The notes beneath the pieces are model-generated. The model was not told where the DNA came from, ran no database searches, and saw only the letters and a program-made list of their open reading frames with translations. A stretch of 64,000 nt of DNA from Patiria miniata. Lineage: Eukaryota; Echinodermata; Asteroidea; Valvatida; Asterinidae. Below are positions 41,801-53,800 of this stretch, piece by piece (the first letter of the stretch is position 1; the number at the start of each line of letters is the position of its first letter). The DNA lies in contig NW_024037063.1 in assembly GCF_015706575.1 (NCBI RefSeq), positions 15,810,927-15,874,926 on the forward strand, given 5' to 3'. A program made the translations under genes and the position numbers.

Positions 41801-44800
41801 CCGCGCGTAAGCATTGATTTTATTTCCGTTTATTTTATTTTCCGCCGCTGCCGACCGAACGCACGCGATCCGCTCTCTACAACATACACGTAGCTCTGGG
41901 GTGCGTGCAAGCGAGTATTCAATGTACTGTACATGTACATACGTACGTACATGTACATGTAGGTGTGTACTATACGATGCCATGTGCATGCATTTTTCAG
42001 CTCGAAGCCGCGTGTGTACACAACGTGTAAACAGCATCCGGGGAACCAACAGTCATTGCGCTGTGATTGGCTGCAGATAAATATGAATATTCACACATGC
42101 GCCATGAAGCGCGTTGGGACTCTTTGCGGCCGTTCCTGTGTCTATGCATGTAGTGACACGCGATGATCTCCACAATAACTCGCTGTAAACATCGTCTTGT
42201 TGCAAATATAAAGCCTTGAAATAAGACTAGTAAATTGTCGCCGTGCCGCGACGGTAGAGGGCATCATGCGTGGCAAAGTTCATGTGTGCATTTCATTGCG
42301 CTGCATGCACGCAGGCCTGCTGCGTGTTCCGGATCCGCTGTATGCTGATACGTACGTTCGTGTGTCCTTTCGAATGTTTCGAACATATTTTGACATTATT
42401 AATTCCGCAAGATGTCAGTGCAACACAAATGTGTTATTATCCAAAGAGGTTCGGAGTTTGATATGGACATTGACAAGACCGATCCTCAGGTTACGAATCC
42501 GTGGAAATGGATTTGGATTGAACACATGGTTAATCAGCAGAAATTAGGCGACTCGATCAGAAGCCGGGACACGCGATGACGATGTGTATCATCTGCAGTA
42601 AGGAGTTAAAATATGGAAAACGTGGTCGAATTTCCCAGTTTTCATGGCCATTTAGGCAGTTTCAAGCCAATATGAAGGAAAAGTTAACTTAAAAACATGC
42701 ATAAATTGCAAAACATTTTCGACCAATAGTTGGCCCATGGAGGAATAAGAATGGTTGGCCCATGCAGGCATGCCAGGAGGCTTTAAAATGCACCACAGAG
42801 CATCTACATTTCAAAATTTTTTCGGGGCCCTTGGGCGGGCCCCGGACCCCACGCCATAAGGGCTTCGCGCTTCGCGCTCGCAGTTTCGGTTATTTACAGG
42901 TTCAGCTATTTTCAGCTATTTTTTTGGGACTCCACTCACACCCCTGACTTGTGCAGAAAACGGCATCCCTTAAAATGACACCCCTTAAAACTATTAAATG
43001 CGAAAACAAAGGCCTTGTTTTGGAACCAGTGACCCAAAGGAATTGGAACTACTGGAGGGGTTGGTGATGTTGCTTGTGACTGATGCAGCAGCAACTGTAA
43101 GCCACAACTCGGTGTCAACAATTTCTCATGATCGTGCAGGGTTAGCTTCCTGGCGTAATCTAAATTGCTCATCGTATGCCTTCCAACCCCACCCAGGGAA
43201 TAGGAGGGCTGCTGCTCGGATAGTTTCTGCGTATTTAAGCAATTCACCCCAACGAGTTGAATGTTTCATGAGAAAGACCGACATGTAGGTATGGAATGCA
43301 GATTGCCATTTGTCAGGTGAGTCAATCTTCTTTCGTGGTTTGTTAGCCTGCTTCACTATCATTTTGCCCCCAATCAAAGCAAACTGTAATTCTGGATTTT
43401 TATCCCTCATAGAAATGACAGTAGCTGCACTATCCTGAAACAACAGTGAAAAATCCACATACATGCCCTGCCAAATCTTCTCTTTCAGAGAAATCGGAAG
43501 AAGAGACCCTAACGGGGCACAAGTACTGATACTAGTTGGCACAGACAGTGGGGTATAGGAATGCAAAGGTGGACTTACATTTACATTATCTACCTCATTA
43601 ACTACTGGCAACAGGCCCGATCTACAGGTATCATCCAAACATGCACCCTGACTAATGCTATCGTTAGCCATACTACCTGACATCTGGGAGGACACCGGCC
43701 CGCCTGAAGCTTGGTGAAAACTGGTAGGGCATGAAGGGATATTCTGGATACCTGTACTTGGACTGGTCCCTATGAAGCCCGCTGCAGCCGTGGCCGTATG
43801 GGCAGTGTGCACCTGAGATGTTGGCCCAAGTGTCACATTGGTGTTGCTACCCATTTCCCTATGTTGCTGGTTGCCTACTTGCCATACTTGATGAGGAGCT
43901 TGAAAACTAGCTACCATGTTCGCAGGATGACCAGCATTGGATGTAGGGGGAACAGAAGGCAGCACAGAGGGGGCAGTAGGAGGCAACATAGTGGGGGCAG
44001 CACAGTGGGGGCAGCAGGAGGCAGCACAGTGGGGGCAGCAGGAGACAGCACAGTGGGGGCAGCAGGAGGCAGCACAGAGGGGGCAGCAGGAGGCAGCACA
44101 GTGGGGGCAGCAGGAGGCAGCACAGAGGGGGCAGCAGGAGGCAGCACAGTGGGGGCAGCAGGAGGCAGCACAGTGGGGGCAGCAGGAGGCAGCACAGTGG
44201 GGGCAGCAGGAGGCAGCACAGTGGGGGCAGCAGGAGGCAACATAGTGGGGGCAGCAGGAGGCAGCACAGAGGGGGCAGCAGGAGGCAGCACAGTGGGGGC
44301 AGCAGGAGGCAGCACAGTGGGGGCAGCAGGAGGCAGCACAGAGGGGGCAGCAGGAGGCAGCACAGTGGGGGCAGCAGGAGGCAGCACAGTGGGGGCAGCA
44401 GGAGGCAGCACAGTGGGGGCAGCAGGAGGCAGCACAGAGGGGGCAGCAGGAGGCAGCACAGTGGGGGCAGCAGGAGGCAGCACAGAGGGGGCAGCAGGAG
44501 GCAGCACAGTGGGGGCAGCAGGAGGCAGCACAGTGGGGGCAGCAGGAGGCAGCACAGTGGGGGCAGCAGGAGGCAGCACAGTGGGGGCAGCAGGAGGCAG
44601 CACAGTGGGGGCAGCAGGAGGCAGCACAGTGGGGGCAGCAGGAGGCAGCACAGAGGGGGCAGCAGGAGGCAGCACAGTGGGGGCAGCAGGAGGCAGCACA
44701 GTGGGGGCAGCAGGAGGCAGCACAGTGGGGGCAGCAGGAGGCAGCACAGAGGGGGCAGCAGGAGGCAGCACAGTGGGGGCAGCAGGAGGCAGCACAGAGG

Positions 44801-47800
44801 GGGCAGCAGGAGGCAGCACAGTGGGGGCAGCAGGAGGCAGCACAGTGGGGGCAGCAGGAGGCAGCACAGTGGGGGCAGCAGGAGGCAGCACAGAGGGGGC
44901 AGCAGGAGGCAGCACAGTGGGGGCAGCAGGAGGCAGCACAGAGGGGGCAGCAGGAGGCAGCACAGTGGGGGCAGCAGGAGGCAGCACAGTGGGGGCAGCA
45001 GGAGGCAGCACAGAGGGGGCAGCAGGAGGCAGCACAGTGGGGGCAGCAGGAGGCAGCACAGTGTGGGCAGCAGGAGGCAACATAGTGGGGGCAGCAGGAG
45101 GCAGCACAGTGGGGGCAGCAGGAGGCAGCACAGTGGGGCAGCAGGAGGCAGCACAGAGGGGGCAGCAGGAGGCAGCACAGTGGGGGCAGCAGGAGGCACC
45201 ACAGTGGGGGCAGCAGGAGGCAGCACAGTGGGGGCAGCAGGAGGCACCATAGTGGGAGCAGCAGGAGGCAGCACAGAGGGGGCAGCAGGAGGCAGCACAG
45301 TGGGGGCAGCAGGAGGCAGCACAGTGGGGGCAGCAGGAGGCAGCACAGAGGGGGCAGCAGGAGGCAGCACAGTGGGGGCAGCAGGAGGCAGCACAGTGGG
45401 GGCAGCAGGAGGCAGCACAGTGGGGGCAGCAGGAGGCAGCACAGAGGGGGCAGCAGGAGGCAGCACAGTAGGGGCAGCAGGAGGCAGCACAGAGGGGGCA
45501 GCAGGAGGCAGCACAGTGGGGGCAGCAGGAGGCAGCACAGTGGGGGCAGCAGGAGGCAGCACAGAGGGGGCAGCAGGAGGCAGCACAGTGGGGGCAGCAG
45601 GAGGCAGCACAGTGTGGGCAGCAGGAGGCAGCATAGTGGGGGCAGCAGGAGGCAGCACAGTGGGGGCAGCAGGAGGCAGCACAGTGGGGGCAGCAGGAGG
45701 CAGCACAGTGGGGCAGCAGGAGGCAGCACAGAGGGGGCAGCAGGAGGCAGCACAGTGGGGGCAGCAGGAGGCACCATAGTGGGGGCAGCAGGAGGCAGCA
45801 CAGTGGGGGCAACAGGAGGCACCATAGTGGGAGCAGCAGGAGGCAGCACAGAGGGGGCAGCAGGAGGCAGCACAGTTGGGGCAACAGGAGGCAGCACAGT
45901 GGGGGCAGCAGGAGGCAGCACAGTGGGGGCAGCAGGAGGCAACATAGTGGGGGCAGCAGGAGGCAGCACAGAGGGGGCAGCAGGAGGCAGCACAGTGGGG
46001 GCAGCAGGAGGCAGCACAGTGGGGGCAGCAGGAGGCAGCACAGTGGGGGCAGCAGGAGGCAGCACAGAGGGGGCAGCAGGAGGCAGCACAGTGGGGGCAG
46101 CAGGAGGCAGCACAGAGGGGGCAGCAGGAGGCAGCACAGTGGGGGCAGCAGGAGGCAGCACAGTGGGGGCAGCAGGAGGCAGCACAGTGGGGGCAGCAGG
46201 AGGCAGCACAGAGGGGGCAGCAGGAGGCAGCACAGTGGGGGCAGCAGGAGGCAGCACAGAGGGGGCAGCAGGAGGCAGCACAGTGGGGGCAGCAGGAGGC
46301 AGCACAGTGGGGGCAGCAGGAGGCACCATAGTGGGGGCAGCAGGAGGCAGCACAGTGGGGGCAGCAGGAGGCACCATAGTGGGAGCAGCAGGAGGCAGCA
46401 CAGAGGGGGCAGCAGGAGGCAGCACAGTTGGGGCAACAGGAGGCAGCACAGAGGGGGCAGCAGGAGGCAACATAGTGGGGGCAGCAGGAGGCAGCACAGA
46501 GGGGGAAGCAGGAGGCAACATAGTGGGGGCAGCAGGAGGCAGCACAGTGGGGGCAGCAGGAGGCACCATAGTGGGAGCAGCAGGAGGCAGCACAGAGGGG
46601 GCAGCAGGAGGCAGCACAGTGGGGGCAGCAGGAGGCAGCACAGTGGGGCAGCAGGAGGCAGCACAGTGGGGGCAGCAGGAGGCAACATAGTGGGGGCAGC
46701 AGGAGGCAGCACAGTGGGGGCAGCAGGAGGCAGCACAGTGGGGGCAGCAGGAGGCAGCACAGTGGGGGCAGCAGGAGGCAGCACAGTGGGGGCAGCAGGA
46801 GGCAGCACAGTGGGGGCAGCAGGAGGCAGCACAGAGGGGGCAGCAGGAGGCAACATAGTGGGGGCAGCAGGAGGCAGCACAGAGGGGGAAGCAGGAGGCA
46901 ACACAGTGGGTGATGTGGTCATCACTGAAGGAGCCACAGGATCATCAGGAAGAACACTTGAAAGGATCCTGGCCTTTGCTCTTGATGATTGTCTTACTTG
47001 TTTCTGTCCCACCTTAGCTCCAGCAGGCTTAGCGGATCCAGCCACCCTTCTTTGTCGAGGCATTGCTAAGATTTCAGGCTCTGGATGAAAAAGGTTGCAC
47101 AAAAAGCTGTGACAGAATGAGACACACTCACATGTGCATTTTCCCTCCTACACTTTAGCACTGTGTTCTACAGCTGTGCCCTGATTGGCCCAATCTTGGT
47201 AATGGTCTAACATGATTGGTTAAAACTCCCTGTTGTGATTGGTCAAAACTATGCATAATTAGTGCTAGGATCCTTCTCAGAATCCTTCTCGGGATCCTAG
47301 CTTTTGGAGAAAAGTCCATTTTGCAGGTATTTAAAGGGTTAAAAAATGGGAATTTTTTGTGTTGTAATAGAGCATTTTTTACACCTCACATTATTAAGCT
47401 GTTAGAATTTACACACTGGCCCTAATGGCAGTGTAAATTGCAAAATAAGCTGGTTGAAACCATGAGTAGCAGTAAACCCATGTTTCCCCAAGTATAATGA
47501 ATTTTGTCAAAATACATACATTGTGACAAAATCTTGTATATTCTAAAAATATTAAAAAACCTATTACCTATAAAAAAAAACATAAAACCTAACCATATCT
47601 CATGAACGCAATATGCCAAATTCAAAATTCTTTTGGTATTATGTTTGTTAGGTAACAGGTATATTCAAAAAATTGTGAAAATTGTGTGACGTCATTATGA
47701 CGTCATCAAAAATGCGATTTTTAAAAACACATAAGGGAATGTCCGTTCGTCGTGAAACTTCGTGGGTGGGTAGATAATAGTACTAGTACTCAAAATCTAA

Positions 47801-50800
47801 AATGACATCACAATGACGTCATCTGTAGATTTTTTATGATTTTTTAAATATTGACAATTTTATTCCGCTTACAAAATTTAACACTTTTATTCGTCTGATT
47901 GGCTTCAAACTTGGTACAGACTAAATCTATGATAAAATAATATGCACTGCCAAGTAACATCACCACAGGGCATGTGACGTCATCATAAATGTGCAAACTT
48001 TAAGACCCTATATCTAAAGAACTGTAAGTCCGATAGGGTTGACACATGGTATGTAGGTAGGCCGGGATGTGTTATATTTAAAAAATTGAGGTGACACCAT
48101 CATGACGTCATCGTGTAATTTTATATCGATTTTTGACCTATTTGGACCTTTAACCGATATCTCACGAACGCAATATGCCAAATTCAAAATTCTTTGTGTA
48201 TTATGTTTGTTAGGTAACAGGTATATTCACAAAATGGTGAAAATTGTGTGACACCATTATGATGTTATCAACTATGCAATTTTTTTAAACATATATAAGG
48301 GAATGTCCAATTGTCATGAAACTTAGTGGGTGGGTAGATAATAGTACCAGTACACAAAATCTGAAATGACGTCGCAAAACGTCTTCTGTAGATTTTTTAC
48401 GATTTTTAAAATATTTACAATTTTATTCTGCTTAAAAAATTTAACACTTTAATTCCCTACTTGCTTTAAACTTGGTACAGACTAAAGCCACAATAAAATA
48501 ATGAGCACTGCGAAGTGACATCATGATTACGTCATCACATAAAATTAATCTAAAATCAATAGTGAGAGATCTGTTTTTTTTTTTTTTACGGGAATAGATT
48601 CATGGTCTTAATTTTTGATATAACGTGCAAAATCATGTGACCCTTCTTTCCTGTTGAACCCGAAATTGCCTTGTTATTTGCAATTGGTAAAAGATGTGAA
48701 CTTGCTTTCAACGATGTTATTCTGTGGAAAGGGTGGGCTTTCCAAAAATCTGACCAGTAACGTCATGCATTATTCGAGCGCACTCTGGCAGCAAGTGATC
48801 ATAGTGATGTGGTCTTAAAGGTGCATATTTAAAACCGTAGGTCCGATTCGATTGAAATGTTGTACATGCATAGCCAGGGACATGTTATTGATAAAAAAAA
48901 AACATAATGTGGAAAAGCCCTATGTTCTGTTGCAAACAGACACAGATCTCTCTTTTTTTTTTTTTTTTTGGTTTCCGCTTGTAAGCAGAAAAGCATTGTT
49001 TCTGTTCTGATTTTTTTTCTTCTTTTTTTCTCCTCTTGTTCCTACCCCAAATGCCATAGACTTTGTACACGTTTATTCAGCGCGGTACTTTTGACCTAAA
49101 ACAAACTCGTTTTCTAATGAAATCTAATCTATGTAAAGACCCCATAGTGAGTTTGTGTCCCAAAGAGTGACGTCATTATTACGTCATCATGGGTCACGTG
49201 ACGTCATCTAAATGTGCAAACTTTAAGACCCTATATCTAACGAACTGTAAGTTCGATTGGGTTGAAACTTGGTATGTAGGTAGACCGGGATGTGTTTAAA
49301 ATTTGAGGTGAAGTCACTATGATGTCATCATGTATCAAATTACAAGCAATTAAAGATTAATAGCTTTAATCTTTGATAATCTATATAAAATCAACTGTGA
49401 CACACCTAAACTTGAATTTTTTGGAAATTGATAGAATAATTCAGTATCTTCATTTCATCTTCTGCGTGCCAAGTCACGTGACCCTTCCTTCTGGTCCAAA
49501 GCGGAAGTGCCTTATAATTTGATATATCTCATGAATGGTAAGTCCGTTGGGTTGAAACTTGGTACCGGTATGTAGGCAGGAATGTGTTATAGATAAAAAT
49601 TGAAGCCATGTCGTCATGACGTCATGGTGTGATTTTATATCGATTTTTGAAGTTTTGAAAATTATCATCATCTCTCTTGAACCCAAAATGCTTAATTCAA
49701 AATTCTTTTTGTATTAGGTTTGCTAGGTAATAGGTATATGCACATAATTTTTGAAAAATGTGTTACGTCATGATGACGTCATCAAAACTGCGATTTCTCA
49801 AACACATATTAGGGTAATTCCGATATTCTTGAAACCTGGTGGTAGGTAGATACTTTTAATAGTATGCAAATCTGAAGTGAAGTCATGATGACGTCGTTGC
49901 CTTCTTTTTTTATTAATTTATAAACTTTTAAAATTTTCTTCTAATACCTCAAAATTCTGTTTTGTATTATGTTTGTTAGGTGACAGGTATATTGACAAAA
50001 TTGTGAAAATTGTGTGACATCATTATCACGTCATCAAAAAGGCAATTATTTTAAAACACATATAAGGGAATGGTCGATGGTCATGAAACTTGGTGGGTAT
50101 GTAGATAATAGTACTAGTACTCAAAATCTGAAATGACGTCACGATGACATCAGTATATTTTTTACAATTTTTTAAAAATATTTACAATTTTATTCTGCTC
50201 ACACAATTTAAGACTTTTATTTATCTGACTGGCTTCAAACTTGGTACTGACTAAAACCACAATAAAATACTGAACACTGCCAAGTATTTTTAAAAACCCT
50301 TTAAGGGTGAGTCTGATTGTCTTAAAAATTGGTGGGTAGGTAGATACTGTTGATAGTATGTAAATTGTGAAATGACGTCATGATGACTTCATCATTATCA
50401 ACCTTATACAAAACCTAATACAAAACTTTGACGTACTATTTTTTGTTGAAGTATTTTTTTAAACATTATTTATATTAACAAAAAAAGGGAAAAGCCTATG
50501 TCCTGTTCATCATACAGGCATAGCTCTAGTTGTATTTGTTACTGTGTTCAACGTGATCAGGAAACAAAATTTGTTTGATTTTGATTTCCATGCATATTGA
50601 ATTTCACACTAGAAACCATAGAGCCCCCTGAAGGTTGGTGCTGCTTTTCAACAAAGAGAAAGAGAGCAGAACAAAGACGACGAGAATCAAGTGAGTGATG
50701 AAAACTTGAATCCTACACTTTCTTGACTGTAGTAGGACTGCTATCAAGCAATCAACTGGTAACTTAAAAGAGTTCCCAATCTTAAACCTCCATTTGGATT

Positions 50801-53800
50801 TGGTACTACATGGCGGCCATCATTGTTGCATTACTCTACCCTCCTCAAACTGAACAGTCATCCCCAAATAACCCCCACAATAAAATAACATTAACAATAT
50901 ATAATAAATTAATGGTCCTTCTGTTTAAACAGTCAAAGACAGTCAAAAAGTTGATCCACTTACCCTGCCATGCCTTTTGCACAGGCTAGTCACAAACAGT
51001 CGGATCATATTTAATGCAAGCACTCCAACTAGTCAAATTCAGTCAACAGACAAAAGGAGGCAGGGAACTGGTGGCACAGGTACAGTCCACTGATCTCTAT
51101 ATAAAGACTGGATAGCGGATATGCATACAACATTCACACAGTAGACTTTGCATATTGACCAATTCGCCCCCGGTCTCACGAAGATGGCCGCGTATAATAC
51201 TAACGTTCTACGCGTAAATACGCGCGCGTTGTATCAACAGTTGACGCGCATTTTGGTCACGTACACATATTATGATGTTCTAAAAGGGACACATTTCCGT
51301 AGTAATTATTGTTTCAAAACGCCGAAAAAGTGATATTTGCGGCATTTTAGTAACCACGACGTTAAAAAATTGTAGTTAACCTTGGTCAGTGGTGGTGGTC
51401 AAAATATAAGTCAAGTGAACCGCGACGTTACAAAAGAAATCATGCTGTCTATAAAAACAGCAACTTGTCCTTTGTAGATCACCAGCCGGTCTCACCAATA
51501 TGGAGTCAAATTCGTACATTGTGCGGCTCTTTATTAGCTATCCAGTCTTTATATAGAGATCAGTGGTACAGTCAAAGCACAGCTTTATCACATTACATAA
51601 TAATAATGATAATAATAATAATAATAATGGAGTCTTATATAGCGCACGTATCTACCAGCAATTAGGTACTCAAGGTGCTGGTAATTATGTCTATTTTTAA
51701 AGACTAGTATACAAATATTGAATGCTTCGAGTGGTGTAGTAAAACTAGCCTGTAGAATGGTCCATGGATCACCGAGGGAGGCTAGTTTTACTTCACCACG
51801 AGATAAAGCATTCAATATTTGTTTTATAACACTTCACCCACAGAATCTGCTGGATTTTAATATTTTAAATTATTTAAATCTGAACACAGTTGAATAAACT
51901 TCAATTTCAATACAAAATTGGTGGAAAAGTATTTCTCTCTTAAAAACTACCCCTTCACGAAATGTTTCAACCCAAGTCTGTGGCGCGATCTCTTTGGCAT
52001 AATACGCGCTACGCACAACGCGCACACCAGCATGCATTTGCACACAAATACCGCGCCGTGGAAATAGTACTTTGGTTGCCAATGGTATAGTACTTTGGTT
52101 GCTACAGGTATAGTACTTTTGGCCGTGCACAGAAAGATAACCAAATTAGAAAGTAACATGTGACTCGCTCTCGGCCAATCAAGACACAGAATCTGTGGGT
52201 GAGGTGTTATAATATAAAATGAAGTTTTGAGAGAAATGTGAGATTCATTATGTAGCACCAAGGGTTTTCAAGGTGCTGCGGCGCATATTGCAGCCACTGT
52301 CAGAAACACCAGGGCAAAACTAGCTTGGATTCTTTAACACTACGGACCTACGGCTTTACATCCCATCCGAAGCATAAAGCAATAATAGTATAGTGTCTTG
52401 CTCAAAAGCACAAGCACCATATTCGAACCCATGTACCACGGTACATGAGTGGACCATGAGTGGACCTCATTTCCCACATAAACAGTCACAGCCAGTCTAT
52501 CCTGCTTCACAAAATGTACGTAGGCTGGGAACTATTTACTAGTGAAAACAGTCACTTGATTTTGACTGAAGGGACAACTTAGCACAGAATGTGTGTTTGC
52601 ATAGCAGGGTTAATAAGTCTCTGAAGGCAGCAGATCTACCACAAAAACAAGTCCATCAGTGGCAATCCAAATGACTTGAACATGAAATTGTGCTCGTGTA
52701 TAGTGGATGCTTGTGTACAAAAAAACATTCTATAACATATCCAAACCAACTACGAATGTACATTTTAATAATATCACAATAAATGTTCAGATTTAAAGGC
52801 TTCATATTGCAGAACATTTTATAAGCAGTTGCTATCATCTTGCTTTGCAGTGTTCCCTGCACTGAATATCAGTGAAAGTAAAGAGTTCTTCAAGGCAAAA
52901 AGTTTCATCAAAGCCAAATTCCAGGTAAAGTAAACCAGCACTTATCTTTTTGTTTCATAGGACCGATGGGGATTGATATGTGATCTGATAGAATATCTGC
53001 AGTGAAATCTTTGGCTGTTACCCCTTACAGAAATGTCCCATGTAATTCCCATGGGAAATTTTCCCATGGGACCCCATGGGAATTGCATGGTGAATTGGAC
53101 ACCATGTAGCATGGGATTTTTCCCATGGGAGTTTTCCCATTGGCTTTTTCCCATGCGAAATTTTGTATGGGCTTTTTCCCATGGATGGTTTCCTTTCATT
53201 TCTCAAAAAAATAATTGCTCCATGGTGTTTTTCAATAACAACATCCTGTACATTTTAACCCTGTGATGTGTTAAAGGGAATATACATCATTTGCTTTTGC
53301 TGTAATTTTCAGAAATGGATGGGATTGGGGGGTTGGAAATATAAAGCAAATATAGTTACACTGACTTTTTGGAGGTTTTGGGTTCGAAAATGCTATAAAA
53401 ACCAAGAAAAACGATCATTTTCCTGTAGTCTGGTTCCCTGACTCCATATAAGAAGAAACAGAGCAGTTTACATACATTGGGGAATTGTAAGGTCAGGGAA
53501 CCAGTCTAGCTGGCTCGTACCCGTTCATAGGTTTGTAATCGATTGCAAACAAGTGCGATGGTCAATTGGGGCCAGTATTTGAAAAAAAGCCAGTTGTTTC
53601 CAACGCTGATCGGCCGATCAGCGTTGGAAATTGATACAAAAATACCACTTTTCTTGAAAATGACAGTATACCAGGTGCCATAATTTTACAGGATGCTTTA
53701 GACTGTCATTTACCAACATCCTATTAAGGTATTTCGCAAAAACTTGGTAGTTTTATTTTTCGATGTTTGCAAATGTTGTATATTCCCTTTAAGTGCTATT

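Larger units (their letters stand above)
38530..47585 (-). mobile_element. Ngaro/DIRS-type tyrosine-recombinase retrotransposon, fossil
   Basis: Parts in minus-strand order: gag-like ORF1 (about 47060 to 43126, mostly tandem repeat), reverse transcriptase (about 41600-40850), RNase H (about 40950-40620), tyrosine recombinase (40564-39704), SGNH hydrolase-like frame (39621-39127). This order, a YR in place of a DDE integrase and an SGNH frame fit Ngaro. The element is broken, with roughly half a dozen interruptions plus a hAT-like insertion. Several domains are still long and open, so it is moderately old at most. Terminal repeats were not identified; the ends given are inferred from where the flanking R2 repeat resumes. 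Confidence 0.85.

Noticed and set aside
44000-46900. CRISPR-like regular repeat spacing
   Set aside because: The units are directly adjacent with no unique spacers, and the DNA is plainly eukaryotic.
43798-47088. Very long plus-strand open frames rich in Gly-Ser-Thr-Val-Gly-Ala-Ala
   Set aside because: They are the other-strand reading of the 24-bp minisatellite. A stop-free unit divisible by three keeps every frame open, and no unique coding sequence flanks them.
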